The notes under the pieces are model-generated. The model saw only the letters and a list, made by a program, of their open reading frames with translations. It ran no database searches and was not told where the DNA came from. This document shows positions 1 through 7,788 of a DNA stretch of 64,000 nt, one piece after another. The stretch's first letter is position 1; each line of letters starts with the position of its first letter. Both the position numbers and the translations under genes were made by a program. The stretch is from positions 3,393,501-3,457,500 of the forward strand of contig NZ_CP019419.1 in the NCBI RefSeq assembly GCF_001975665.1, written 5' to 3'. The DNA comes from Polaribacter reichenbachii. Lineage in GTDB: Bacteria > Bacteroidota > Bacteroidia > Flavobacteriales > Flavobacteriaceae.

Positions 1-377
1 ACATCTACTACCGCTATTTGTATGGGAGGTAAAAACTGCTCATTTAAACCAACTCCTAAAAATTCCATTAAAGCACAAGCATCAGATGTTCCATTTGCTT
101 CAATTAAGGTTACTCCCTTATTTCGTTTCGGAATTCTATTTACAGCATTTCTCAGTTCATTAATTCCGCTACAACAAATACAGCTACCTGTTAGTGCTTT
201 TATATCCTTTATATCTACCAGATTTAAAAACTGTTGCGCATCCATATTGGCATTTTCATAATCATTTAAAATGATAAAAGGGCTCCATCCATTTTCTGAA
301 AAACTATTGCTTAAATATTTTAACAACGTTGTTTTCCCTGCCCCTAAAAAACCTACTATGGTAATAATCACTTCCAT
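1..377 (-). CDS. COG0523 (CobW/P47K) family GTPase, partial (C-terminus outside window)
   Basis: The reading frame starts at an ATG at 377 and is open to the window edge, giving about 125 N-terminal residues. It contains a P-loop GFLGAGKTT (residues 9-17), the Cys-rich GSCICCSG segment with CxCC at residues 66-69, and an EANGTSD segment near residue 93. These mark the G3E/COG0523 GTPases, which bind zinc or other metals through CxCC and act as metallochaperones or insertases; ZagA/YciC-type members are induced by zinc starvation. It lies 49 bp downstream of a phoX-like gene, on the same strand as folE and a merC-like gene, below a Fur-family operator region. That context favours a zinc-related role over cobalamin or nitrile hydratase roles. 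The metal itself is inference. Confidence 0.88.
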   Translation of the reverse strand, partial: MEVIITIVGFLGAGKTTLLKYLSNSFSENGWSPFIILNDYENANMDAQQFLNLVDIKDIKALTGSCICCSGINELRNAVNRIPKRNKGVTLIEANGTSDACALMEFLGVGLNEQFLPPIQIAVVD

Positions 378-426
378 ATTTTGAATTCTATTTCTATCTT
401 GAAATAGTTGATTTAATGCTTCGGAA

Positions 427-2106
427 TTATCCTTCTAATTTATTTAGATGATTCATTTTTTCAATTAAATCTCCCGTAATTGCCACCACGGCAGGCTTCG
501 GAATATTATCTTTATCGAAAGGCCAAGTACTGGTTGGATTACTTAAATCTTTTGTTTGCTCACCTGGGTGTTGTACACTTAAAAACAGTGTTTTACCATC
601 TGGAGAAAACCAAGGCCCGGTTAGTTCTGCATCTTTAGGTGCAGAAGCTACACGAATTACTTTACCTGCATCTTTACCCAATCTCGGAATTACAAATAAA
701 CTATTGTTTTTAAAAGCCATGTAAGGTTTGTCTGTTCTGTTCATAGCTCCACCAGACATGTCTGTGGTAATCCAAAGATTACCTGCCATATCAAAAGCCA
801 AGTTATCAGGACAAGAAAAACCATTTTCTGTACCACCAGCGATGTATGTTGATGATTTAAACGTTAAGGCATCAAAAGCTCCGTTTGTTTCTACTATTTT
901 TAAAATAGAACCATGATGATCTCCTTTTGGTTTGTTATTGGTTAAGGTGATAAAAATATGGCCAGTAATTGGATCTATTTCTATATCTTCTGGTCTGTTT
1001 AAAGGTGTTGCACCAATTAATTTAGCAGCCTCTCTAGCTCTGATTAAAACCTCTGTTTGGTTTTTAAACTTTGCTTTTAAAACCGGCTGATTTTCATAAT
1101 CTAAGGCCAACCATTGTCCGTTGATGGTATCTGCAACATAAAGTGTTCCCTCTTTTAAAGAACCTGGTTTAGAAGATACAAACTTGTACAAATGTTCATC
1201 ATTATGATCATCTCCAGTATATGCTACTACTCTTTTATCTTCTAATTCATAGAGGGTACAACATTCGTGTGCAAAACGACCTAAAGCAATATGTTTTTGC
1301 GCTTTACCATCTTTCGGATTCACTTCTACTACCCAACCATAATGCTCAGGAGGATAATTGTAAAAATTCTCCCATCCATATCCACTATTCCTGTGGCTTT
1401 CTACATTATTGTCATCATACTCTGTCTCTCCGAAAAAACCATCATAGTTTTCCTCGCAAGTAATAAAGGTTTTCCATGGGGTAATTCCTCCAGAACAATT
1501 TGCCAATGTTCCTTTTACACTGGTTTTTCCTTTTATGGGTGCATCCCAATTTAAGGCAATGTCTGTTTGTGCTGTAATTCTTCTGTTGTGCGGATCGTTT
1601 TGAACCACTTGCCAAATTCCGTTTTCCTCTTTAATTCTTATTATGCTTCCGCCAACATTGTACATTTCTTTATCTACTTGCGCTTTGGTTCTATGTGCTT
1701 TGGGATTATCGAAAGCACGATAATCGAAATCAGAAACAAAAAGTTGATTGACGTATTCGTGGTTTACCCACAACAAACCATCTTTAGGATTATTCTCATC
1801 AAACGGAATAAAACAAGTATAATCATTATTAAATCCGAAAGTATCTGTGTCGCTTATGGCATCTCCCCATTTGACTATAGTGTGATAATCTAAACCCTTT
1901 GCCAATAACAAATCGTCTTTATCAGAAGCCGGAATTCCTTCTAAAACCAAGTCTTTAAGAGCTTGCAATCTCTCTTTAGACATCTTGCTAAAATCTTTTG
2001 TAGGTGTTGCTGTATTACCACAACTCATTAAAAACTGAGGTAAAACTAGCGATGCTAAACTCGCTTTACCCATAAATGAAATAAACTTTCTTCTATTATA
2101 ATCCAT
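427..2106 (-). CDS. PhoX-type alkaline phosphatase (DUF839), lipoprotein with twin-Arg signal
   Basis: A 559-residue protein. The N-terminus has a twin-arginine-like RRKF followed by a hydrophobic stretch and a lipobox-like LMSC (Cys29), so it is probably exported folded and lipidated. The core carries PhoX hallmarks: LANCSGGITPW (residues 201-211; the Cys matches the iron-ligating Cys of PhoX), CEEN near 217-220, and LGRFAHE at 275-281. PhoX enzymes release phosphate from monoesters using iron and calcium, unlike the zinc-dependent PhoA family. The gene lies between folE (44 bp upstream) and a COG0523 GTPase (49 bp downstream), so it is likely cotranscribed with them. A zinc-independent phosphatase fits a zinc-sparing operon, but substrate and regulation are inferred. 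Confidence 0.88.
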   Translation of the reverse strand: MDYNRRKFISFMGKASLASLVLPQFLMSCGNTATPTKDFSKMSKERLQALKDLVLEGIPASDKDDLLLAKGLDYHTIVKWGDAISDTDTFGFNNDYTCFIPFDENNPKDGLLWVNHEYVNQLFVSDFDYRAFDNPKAHRTKAQVDKEMYNVGGSIIRIKEENGIWQVVQNDPHNRRITAQTDIALNWDAPIKGKTSVKGTLANCSGGITPWKTFITCEENYDGFFGETEYDDNNVESHRNSGYGWENFYNYPPEHYGWVVEVNPKDGKAQKHIALGRFAHECCTLYELEDKRVVAYTGDDHNDEHLYKFVSSKPGSLKEGTLYVADTINGQWLALDYENQPVLKAKFKNQTEVLIRAREAAKLIGATPLNRPEDIEIDPITGHIFITLTNNKPKGDHHGSILKIVETNGAFDALTFKSSTYIAGGTENGFSCPDNLAFDMAGNLWITTDMSGGAMNRTDKPYMAFKNNSLFVIPRLGKDAGKVIRVASAPKDAELTGPWFSPDGKTLFLSVQHPGEQTKDLSNPTSTWPFDKDNIPKPAVVAITGDLIEKMNHLNKLEG

Positions 2107-2150
2107 TTTAATTTGTACTTAAAATTTTTATTGATGATGATTTATACTTT

Positions 2151-2807
2151 TTAATCGCTCACTATTTTTAAGAATTCATTTCTTATTTCGGTTTCAGAAA
2201 AACAGCCTCCATACTCTAAAGTGGTTGTAAAACTACTTTGGTCTTTTATGCCTCTAGAAGATACACACAAATGTTTAGCAGTAACCATTACAATTACATC
2301 TTGCGTATCTAAAACCATTTGTAAATCGTTTAAGATTTGCAATACCAATCTTTCTTGTACCTGAGGACGACGTGCATAATAATCTACCAAACGATTAATT
2401 TTAGACAAACCAATTACCTTGTCTTTTGGGATATACGCTACGTGTGCCTGCCCAACAATTGGTAAAAAATGATGCTCGCAAGCAGAATCTATATTGATGT
2501 TTTGCTCAACCAACATTTTTTGATAACTGTATTTATTATCGAAAGTAGAAAGCTTTGGTTTATTAACCGGATTTAAACCATAAAACAACTCTTTTACATA
2601 CATTTTTGCAACACGATAAGGTGTACCAGATAAGCTATCATCTGTTAAATCTAGCCCTATTTCTTCCATAATCATTTTAAAATGATGCTGAATATTTTTA
2701 ATTTTTTCATCATCAGATTTATCAAAAGCATCTGCACGCAAAGGTGTTTTGATACTTGTTGAAAAATGAGCATCACCCTCTATTATAATTTGTTCTTTAT
2801 CCTTCAT
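2151..2807 (-). CDS. folE: GTP cyclohydrolase I (type IA)
   Basis: A 218-residue protein of usual length. It converts GTP to 7,8-dihydroneopterin triphosphate, the first step of folate and pterin synthesis, in the cytoplasm. The zinc-site signature is intact: Cys110 and His113 in ACEHHFLP, and Cys181 in KHLCVSSRG, at the same numbers as in the E. coli enzyme. GTP-site segments such as GLSKINRLV and ARRPQVQERL are also present. The start overlaps the end of the merC-like gene by 11 bp, indicating translational coupling. Placement behind a Fur-family controlled promoter suggests a metal-responsive copy; whether the genome has another folE cannot be seen here. Confidence 0.96.
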   Translation of the reverse strand: MKDKEQIIIEGDAHFSTSIKTPLRADAFDKSDDEKIKNIQHHFKMIMEEIGLDLTDDSLSGTPYRVAKMYVKELFYGLNPVNKPKLSTFDNKYSYQKMLVEQNINIDSACEHHFLPIVGQAHVAYIPKDKVIGLSKINRLVDYYARRPQVQERLVLQILNDLQMVLDTQDVIVMVTAKHLCVSSRGIKDQSSFTTTLEYGGCFSETEIRNEFLKIVSD

Positions 2808-3201
2808 GAGTACAACATTTATCTGTGTTACATTGGCAATATTTTCTATTGTATAAGTGTAATGCTATTAACGAAATAGTTGGTAAGTAGATAAAACTTT
2901 CTGGTATAGGAAATATCTCTAATTTTTCGTTTATAATAACGATAAAAAGGATGAACCAGCTTAGCCAAAGTGCAGGTTTAATCCAGTTTTTACTTGTGGT
3001 TTGCGTAGAACGATAAACTGCAATAAAAGAAACTACTAAGAAAAAATAGTCGAAGAACTTCCACCAAAAAGGAGCCTCATTGCCAAAATTGAATAAACTA
3101 CTTTGTGCTAAAAAAATAAAAGGTGTTGCCACACAATGAATTAGACAAAGTGTACTGGATATAGCACCAATACTATCTGCTTTTTGATTTGATAATATCA
3201 T
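2797..3201 (-). CDS. MerC-domain membrane protein with Cys/His-rich tail
   Basis: A 134-residue membrane protein with about four hydrophobic segments. The first has the MerC-like pattern STLCLIHCVATPF, with Cys19 and Cys23 four residues apart. MerC proteins take up mercuric ions; the chromosomal MerC-domain proteins common in Bacteroidota have no proven role and are often near metal genes. The C-terminus ends in a soluble Cys/His-rich stretch (residues about 121-133: YCQCNTDKCCTH) that could bind metal. It is the first gene of the leftward operon, about 25 nt from its predicted transcription start, and overlaps folE. No merA, merP or merT is visible, so zinc or another soft metal is more likely than mercury. 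Confidence 0.75.
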   Translation of the reverse strand: MILSNQKADSIGAISSTLCLIHCVATPFIFLAQSSLFNFGNEAPFWWKFFDYFFLVVSFIAVYRSTQTTSKNWIKPALWLSWFILFIVIINEKLEIFPIPESFIYLPTISLIALHLYNRKYCQCNTDKCCTHEG

Positions 3202-3218
3202 TTAAAATCTTATTAATA

Positions 3219-3229
3219 CAACTGAGTTG
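3219..3229. promoter_or_regulatory. Putative Fur/Zur-family operator, site 1
   Basis: The palindrome CAACTGAGTTG sits within TACAACTGAGTTGC. It lies directly downstream of the -7 element of the leftward merC promoter and so would cover its transcription start. It shares the 14-mer TACAACTnAGTTGC with site 2, 38 bp away centre to centre. Binding by the adjacent Fur-family protein is inferred. Confidence 0.7.
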
Positions 3230-3259
3230 CAAATCTAATAATAATATTTGTTATTACAA
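3230..3259 (-). promoter_or_regulatory. Bacteroidota-type promoter of the merC/folE/phoX/GTPase operon
   Basis: On the minus strand, TTG (3259-3257), a 19-bp spacer and TAGATTTG (3237-3230) match the consensus. Site 2 overlaps the -33 element and site 1 begins immediately after the -7 element. The leader to the ATG at 3201 would be about 25 nt. Confidence 0.65.
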
Positions 3260-3278
3260 CTAAGTTGCGTTATATTTG
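3248..3278 (+). promoter_or_regulatory. Bacteroidota-type promoter of the Fur-family gene
   Basis: TTG at 3248-3250, a 20-bp spacer, then TATATTTG at 3271-3278 match the TTG-N19/20-TAnnTTTG promoter of Bacteroidota. The expected start site falls at about 3283, on or beside the chosen ATG, which implies a leaderless or near-leaderless mRNA. Confidence 0.62.
3257..3267. promoter_or_regulatory. Putative Fur/Zur-family operator, site 2
   Basis: CAACTAAGTTG is an odd-length palindrome, perfect apart from its central base, in the same 14-bp context as site 1. It lies between the -33 and -7 elements of the rightward regulator promoter, and its left half supplies the -33 TTG of the leftward promoter. 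A repressor bound here would block both directions. Confidence 0.72.
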
Positions 3279-3282
3279 TTAT

Positions 3283-3669
3283 ATGGGAGTCATCAGAAAA
3301 ACAAAGGCGGTAGAAGTGTTAATGAGCGAGTTTAGAAATAGTGATTCTGCAATTTCTGCTAAGCAATTAATAACACAATTAAAAACACAGTTTAATAAAA
3401 CTACGATTTACAGGATTTTAGATAAGTTAGAAGATGATGGTCTGCTGCATTCCTTTTTAGGAAAAGACGGAATTAAATGGTATGCAAAATGCACAGGATG
3501 CTCTTCTACAGAGCATAAAGATGTGCATCCTCATTTTCAGTGTTTAGATTGTGGTAAAGTAGATTGTATACCTACTAATGTTACCTTGCCCAAAATACCA
3601 AGTAGACAGATTGAAGTTACTCAATTATTAATTCAGGGTAAATGTGAGTCTTGTGTTGATGCTATTTAA
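3283..3669 (+). CDS. Fur-family transcriptional regulator, Zur-like
   Basis: A 128-residue Fur-family protein: winged helix at about residues 10-75 (ISAKQLITQL, KTTIYRILDKLEDDGLL) and a His/Cys-rich dimerization region. The CxxC pairs CLDC (plus a third Cys in GKVDC) and CESC near the C-terminus form the usual structural zinc site, and HKDVHPHF provides candidate sensory ligands. I chose the ATG at 3283; a TTG at 3265 in the same frame would lie inside the operator palindrome. The predicted -7 element ends only 4 bp before this ATG, so the transcript may be leaderless. It diverges from the merC-like/folE/phoX/GTPase operon and probably represses both directions. Zinc is inferred from those neighbours; other metals are possible. 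Confidence 0.88.
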   Translation: MGVIRKTKAVEVLMSEFRNSDSAISAKQLITQLKTQFNKTTIYRILDKLEDDGLLHSFLGKDGIKWYAKCTGCSSTEHKDVHPHFQCLDCGKVDCIPTNVTLPKIPSRQIEVTQLLIQGKCESCVDAI

Positions 3670-3799
3670 GGATAAAATACGTTAAGTAAATGGACTTACT
3701 TTGTAAATAACAATTCATTTACTAACTGATGTCTTTAAAAGATAATAATAATATGGTTATTTATAAATTAATGACATATCCTATTTATGTTGTTAATTT

Positions 3800-4528
3800 T
3801 TAAAAAGAATTCTTATTGATAAACTCTAAAAACTTTGGTTTGTATTGCTCAGAAACTGTAATTCGCTGTTTGTTAATAATGATTTGACTACGTTCAATGA
3901 CTTCAATATTTTTTAAAGAAACGATAAAAGAACGATGTACACGCATAAATTGAGTACTTGGCAATTCTTGTTCTAAAGTCTTTAAGCTCATTAAGGTTAA
4001 AATGGCTTTTGGGTTGTCTTTTAACCATATTTTTATGTAATCTTTTAATCCCTCAAAATATAAAACATCAGCCAATTTAATACGAAGTTGTTTGTATTCT
4101 GATTTTACAAAAAGAAACTCTTTTTCTTCGGATACAACAGGTTGTTTTTTGCCTTTTACCAACTCAAACCAAGTGTTTGCTTTATTCGCTGCTGCTAAAA
4201 ACTCAGCATAATCAAAAGGCTTTAACAAGTAATCTAAAGCTTCTACTTTAAAACCTTCTAGTGCATATTCATCAAAAGCAGTGGTAAAAATTACCCGTGT
4301 TTCTTTAGGTAACATTTTAGAGAATTCAATACCCGTTAAATCTGGCATTTGTATGTCTAAAAACAATAAATCTACAGGTTCTTGTTGTATAAATTGTAAC
4401 GCTTCTATAGCACTAGTACACTTCTTTTTAAGAGATAAAAAAGGCGTTTTTTCAACATAACTTTCTACTAGATTTAATGCCATAGGTTCATCATCTACAA
4501 CAATACAAGATATTTTTAGATTGCTCAT
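3800..4528 (-). CDS. LytTR-family response regulator
   Basis: A 242-residue protein with an N-terminal receiver and a C-terminal LytTR DNA-binding domain. The receiver has an acidic pair DD at residues 12-13, phospho-acceptor Asp58 in LLFLDIQMPDLTG, Thr82/83 in FTTAFDEYAL and Lys103 in YLLKPF, so it looks functional. The LytTR domain (about residues 140-240) includes YFEGLKDYIKIWL and FMRVHRSFIVSL. It starts 3 bp after the kinase gene on the same strand, forming a two-gene operon. Its targets cannot be read from the window; in Bacteroidota such pairs often control nearby membrane or export genes. Confidence 0.95.
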   Translation of the reverse strand: MSNLKISCIVVDDEPMALNLVESYVEKTPFLSLKKKCTSAIEALQFIQQEPVDLLFLDIQMPDLTGIEFSKMLPKETRVIFTTAFDEYALEGFKVEALDYLLKPFDYAEFLAAANKANTWFELVKGKKQPVVSEEKEFLFVKSEYKQLRIKLADVLYFEGLKDYIKIWLKDNPKAILTLMSLKTLEQELPSTQFMRVHRSFIVSLKNIEVIERSQIIINKQRITVSEQYKPKFLEFINKNSF

Positions 4529-4531
4529 TTT

Positions 4532-5572
4532 TTATATAGTTTCTATTTCTAAATTTACTACAAAACGATTCAAAATTACTTCTGTCTGGAAGATATATTT
4601 ATCAGGATATAACAATTGTAAACGTTTTTCTAAATTCTGAAGACCAATTCCTGAACCACTTTTATCATTCGATTTTTTAGGGAAGTTTGTATTCTCTATG
4701 GTGAATAAAACGGTTTTATTGGTGCAAGTCATATTCATATTTATGCTACTTGGTTTGCTAGCAGCTACACCGTGTTTAAAAGCATTTTCGATTAATGAAA
4801 TAAACAATAAAGGTGCTATTTGTATGCTTGTTTCTGTTTTAGGAAAACTGTAATCGATAGTTGTTTTATCTGATACACGCAGTTTCATCAACTCAATATA
4901 CTTTTTCATAAAATCTATTTCTTTGGTTAATGAAATGGATTCCTCATTGGTTTCGTACAACATATAACGCATTAACTTGCTTAAACTATGAATCGATTTT
5001 TTTGCTTGCTCTGGCGAAAGATCTACCATTGCATAAATATTATTCAAAGAATTAAAAAAGAAATGTGGTTGTAATTGATAATGTAAATGTTGTAACTCCG
5101 ATTGTAATTTAAAATTGATAGCTTCCTTACGCTCTGCCTCTGTTTTTACCCAACGTTTGGTAGTTTTTACAACGATAGAAAATAGCAAAGGTGCCATATA
5201 AGAAACCATTTGAATGTAAATAAACATTTTAAAAGGCGGACCTGTACTATTCTTGTTACTAGAGGGTCTGTTTCTGGTAATATTCTGAAAAAAAACATCT
5301 TCTATACTCTCTTTTATGTAAATAAAAAAAACAATAAATATGATGTTTATAAGTACAAACCAAACTGTTTTTTTAGTAAACAAGTATTTATCAATCAATA
5401 AAAAATAATTTAGGTAAAACAGAATTGAAGAAAGTAGTAATGGAATCCAGAAATGGATAATGACTCTATCTAATTCTTGTTCTTGCCCATAAGACAACAA
5501 ATAAGGCATACTAAAAAGCACAAACCAAACCAGTATGTGCGAGAGTAATGTGATGTTTTTATTTTTAATCAT
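4532..5572 (-). CDS. LytS-like sensor histidine kinase
   Basis: A 346-residue inner-membrane kinase. The N-terminal half holds about four transmembrane segments (residues about 8-28, 40-60, 70-87, 115-136). The His_kinase domain has the phospho-acceptor His170 in QLQPHFFFNSLNNIY, and a HATPase domain follows with N-box FISLIENAFKHGV (Asn263) and a glycine-rich GSGIGLQNLEKRL. It pairs with the LytTR regulator encoded 3 bp downstream. There is no recognisable periplasmic sensor domain, so the membrane part itself probably senses the signal. Confidence 0.94.
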   Translation of the reverse strand: MIKNKNITLLSHILVWFVLFSMPYLLSYGQEQELDRVIIHFWIPLLLSSILFYLNYFLLIDKYLFTKKTVWFVLINIIFIVFFIYIKESIEDVFFQNITRNRPSSNKNSTGPPFKMFIYIQMVSYMAPLLFSIVVKTTKRWVKTEAERKEAINFKLQSELQHLHYQLQPHFFFNSLNNIYAMVDLSPEQAKKSIHSLSKLMRYMLYETNEESISLTKEIDFMKKYIELMKLRVSDKTTIDYSFPKTETSIQIAPLLFISLIENAFKHGVAASKPSSINMNMTCTNKTVLFTIENTNFPKKSNDKSGSGIGLQNLEKRLQLLYPDKYIFQTEVILNRFVVNLEIETI

Positions 5573-5854
5573 ATTGTTTTATACTGATGGTTTATTAAAA
5601 TGATGTCTATTATTTTATCTTGAAATCAATTCTACTTTTTCTATTGTAAAATCTACTTGAATAGACAAAATTTTAATTCATAGTATAAATATAAAACAAA
5701 TCCTTTTTTTTGCTGTAAAGAATAGACGTTTATAATGATTTAGTATACCAATAAGGATATTTTATAGATGGTAATTGGGAAAGATTGATATAAAAATTTA
5801 GAATAGTTTTTATATTTATGATCTGTACTGAAGACAGTTTAAGAAAATTAGATT

Positions 5855-6193
5855 CTAATCAATCTCTATATATTCTGATTTCCCTCCAGATAAATCACCA
5901 TTTAGCCAATTCCAATCGAATTTTAATTTTAGTTTTCCATTGGGTAATTTTTCAATGATCCCTTTTGATTTCCCTGCTTTTAATTCACCATTCGTAGTTA
6001 AACATTGATACAAGAGTTCTATTTTGTTGGTATCTTCAATTTGTTTACCAATGATTAGGCCTTTTACAATAGAACCTCCTTTGTATTTTCCTGTTATTGT
6101 TGTCCCTTCTTGAAAATACTGAAAGTAAGTTTCATCCGAAGATAATCCGTTTTTATTTTCTGAGGTTACAAATTTCTTTTGGTCTAAGTTCAA
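5855..6193 (-). CDS. Small beta-rich protein of a family often mislabelled N-acetylglutamate synthase
   Basis: A 112-residue protein without signal peptide. Its pattern of alternating strands (TYFQYFQEGTTITGKYKGGSIVKG, then IEKLPNGKLKLKFDWNWLNGD) resembles short flavobacterial proteins that databases sometimes call n-acetylglutamate synthase. It lacks any GNAT or kinase fold feature, so that label is not supported. The repeated Gly-rich turns suggest a small beta barrel. It is preceded by 282 bp with no gene that I can see and is followed by two lipoprotein genes on the same strand. Function unknown. Confidence 0.6.
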   Translation of the reverse strand: MNLDQKKFVTSENKNGLSSDETYFQYFQEGTTITGKYKGGSIVKGLIIGKQIEDTNKIELLYQCLTTNGELKAGKSKGIIEKLPNGKLKLKFDWNWLNGDLSGGKSEYIEID

Positions 6194-6215
6194 TGTTACT
6201 TTTTTTAAGGTTATT

Positions 6216-6632
6216 CTAATTTAAATCATCGTTTGTGATTGTTAGTTCAAAGCGCAGAGAATTATCTGGTGTATTTGCATTATTTATCATTTCCCAATCT
6301 GTATTTGTTATTGTTGAGAGTGTTAAGATGGGAGTTGTTGAGTTTACATCAGTAGCATAAAACTTTAATTCTTTTAAAACTTCTTCTGGTCTAAAATATG
6401 ACATATCTACTAAATCATAAAAAATTTCTGATTCTTTACTATTTAATAATACACTTTCATTTTCTTGTCCGTTTGTATAACCATCATTCACTACAATCTC
6501 TAAACTAAGGTTTGTATCTGTTTGATTATTAATGTAAAATTCTGTAAACGCTATTGGTTCAGTAATAATAGTATCTGAGTTTTTACAACAGAAAAGCATC
6601 AGACTAAAAATAAGGATAAATATACGTTTCAT
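6216..6632 (-). CDS. Hypothetical lipoprotein
   Basis: A 138-residue protein beginning MKRIFILIFSLMLFCC, a short hydrophobic signal with a lipobox-like LFCC, so it is probably a lipoprotein. The mature part is acidic and beta-rich, with Asn/Thr-rich segments (YINNQTDTNLSLEIVV), and has no motif I recognise. It lies 22 bp after the next lipoprotein gene and 22 bp before the small beta-rich gene, so the three may be cotranscribed. Function unknown. Confidence 0.65.
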   Translation of the reverse strand: MKRIFILIFSLMLFCCKNSDTIITEPIAFTEFYINNQTDTNLSLEIVVNDGYTNGQENESVLLNSKESEIFYDLVDMSYFRPEEVLKELKFYATDVNSTTPILTLSTITNTDWEMINNANTPDNSLRFELTITNDDLN

Positions 6633-6654
6633 TTGCTTTTTTTATTTGATAGTT

Positions 6655-7074
6655 TTATTCTTTTTGATATTTATAGCTGCACCCTTCTATACAAATGGGG
6701 CCACTGGTAGGTGTAAGAATAAAGTAATTGCCGTAAAATTCTAAATTATAGCTAATAAAACCTTGTTCGTTTTCGAATTCTGCACTGATTTCAGCACAAT
6801 TATAATCCAAAAGTAATTCATCTTCATTTATAGAAAAATTACCCTCAGTACATTCTGCAAATCTATTCGATGTAAATGCTTTGTTTTCTGAGAAAATAAT
6901 TTCATTACCATTTTCGACATCTACCCAATATTGAGGGCCACCAGCACTAATATAAGCTTCGGTTTGCACCCATTTTCCTGCTATTAAAGTTTCGTTCACA
7001 GAAATTGGCTCATCAGATGGATTACAAGCCATAAAGAATATTAGAGAGCAGATTAAATAAGATTTGTATTTCAT
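6655..7074 (-). CDS. Hypothetical lipoprotein, lipocalin-like
   Basis: A 139-residue protein with signal MKYKSYLICSLIFFMAC and a lipobox FMAC. The mature region opens with LIAGKWVQTEAYI, resembling the GxW start of lipocalin-like lipoproteins common in Flavobacteriia. A later Cys pair, ICIEGC near the C-terminus, may form a disulfide. Likely surface or periplasmic; ligand unknown. It heads a possible three-gene unit. Confidence 0.65.
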   Translation of the reverse strand: MKYKSYLICSLIFFMACNPSDEPISVNETLIAGKWVQTEAYISAGGPQYWVDVENGNEIIFSENKAFTSNRFAECTEGNFSINEDELLLDYNCAEISAEFENEQGFISYNLEFYGNYFILTPTSGPICIEGCSYKYQKE

Positions 7075-7137
7075 AGGTTTGATTCTTTATGTTATAGATG
7101 CAAATTATCTATAAGGGTTGCGTGTAAATATTGTTAA

Positions 7138-7596
7138 TCAGAAATTTAATCTTAATTGGTCGTTTTCAGCCATCGCATTCCAATCTTTACAAAGTTGATC
7201 AAAATCTTGCTTCATATTTTTTATGTCTGATAGATGCATTGCTGGAACTTTAATTCCGTTTATACTTTTAGCTTCCCAATGAACAATCTCAATATATTCA
7301 TCAATATTTACAGCCCCAGAACCAACAGCTTGAAGATTTCTAGCCATTATTTCTGATAGCCAAGTTTCTGCACCTAATGTTTTGATGGTTTCTTTATCAG
7401 ACAATTCAGCTATTGTTTTTCCTGATTTTATTTTACCATAAAATCCATTTTCTAGTTTAAACTCTTTCTCTACAATGAAATGCGCAATATCGTGATTAGG
7501 AAAATCTGGCCCAAGATTCTGACTAGTGTTACTGCCGTCTTTTCTGATACAAGATAGCGTACTTCTGTTTTTACCCTTTGTTATTATTATTTCCAT
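7138..7596 (-). CDS. Hypothetical protein
   Basis: A 152-residue soluble protein with no signal or membrane segment. It starts MEIIITKGKNRSTLSCIRKDGS and contains GPDFPNHDIAHFIVEKEF near residues 28-45, where the His pair could be a metal or catalytic site, although no known motif is met. I do not recognise the family with confidence. Flanking intergenic gaps (63 and 192 bp) suggest it has its own promoter. Confidence 0.6.
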   Translation of the reverse strand: MEIIITKGKNRSTLSCIRKDGSNTSQNLGPDFPNHDIAHFIVEKEFKLENGFYGKIKSGKTIAELSDKETIKTLGAETWLSEIMARNLQAVGSGAVNIDEYIEIVHWEAKSINGIKVPAMHLSDIKNMKQDFDQLCKDWNAMAENDQLRLNF

Positions 7597-7658
7597 TGAT
7601 AAAATTATGTACTAAAGTTAATTAATAAAATACTGTTCTATTCTTTACAAGTTTAGAG

Positions 7659-7745
7659 CTAGCAAACTAATCCTGTTTTAAAATCCACGTGCCTATTTTT
7701 ACAAATTTTACAAAACTCAAGACATTCTTTTAATTCCATATTCAT
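7659..7745 (-). CDS. 28-residue Cys-rich microprotein or remnant
   Basis: A short frame from ATG at 7745 to TAG at 7659. It begins MNMELKECLEFCKICKNR and ends DFKTGLVC. The CKICKNR...DFKTGLVC pattern matches the N-terminal zinc-knuckle-like segment of small flavobacterial proteins (CxxCxNRxxDxxxGxxC). It may therefore be a free microprotein or the surviving 5' end of a longer gene cut off by a stop. It is the only coding signal in the 192-bp gap between its neighbours. Confidence 0.4.
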   Translation of the reverse strand: MNMELKECLEFCKICKNRHVDFKTGLVC

Positions 7746-7788
7746 TTTTTTAAGTTAATTTATATTTTTACTTATTAATTTATCTAAA

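Noticed and set aside
2151..2807. A zinc-independent FolE2 (type IB) in a zinc-starvation operon
   Set aside because: The protein has the Cys110/His113/Cys181 zinc ligands and the type IA fold signature.
2797..3201. A mercury-resistance operon
   Set aside because: Only a MerC-domain protein is present; merA, merP, merT and a MerR regulator are absent.
3265..3282. A TTG start that would extend the Fur-family protein by six residues
   Set aside because: The extension overlaps the operator palindrome and the -7 element, and the family start fits the ATG at 3283.
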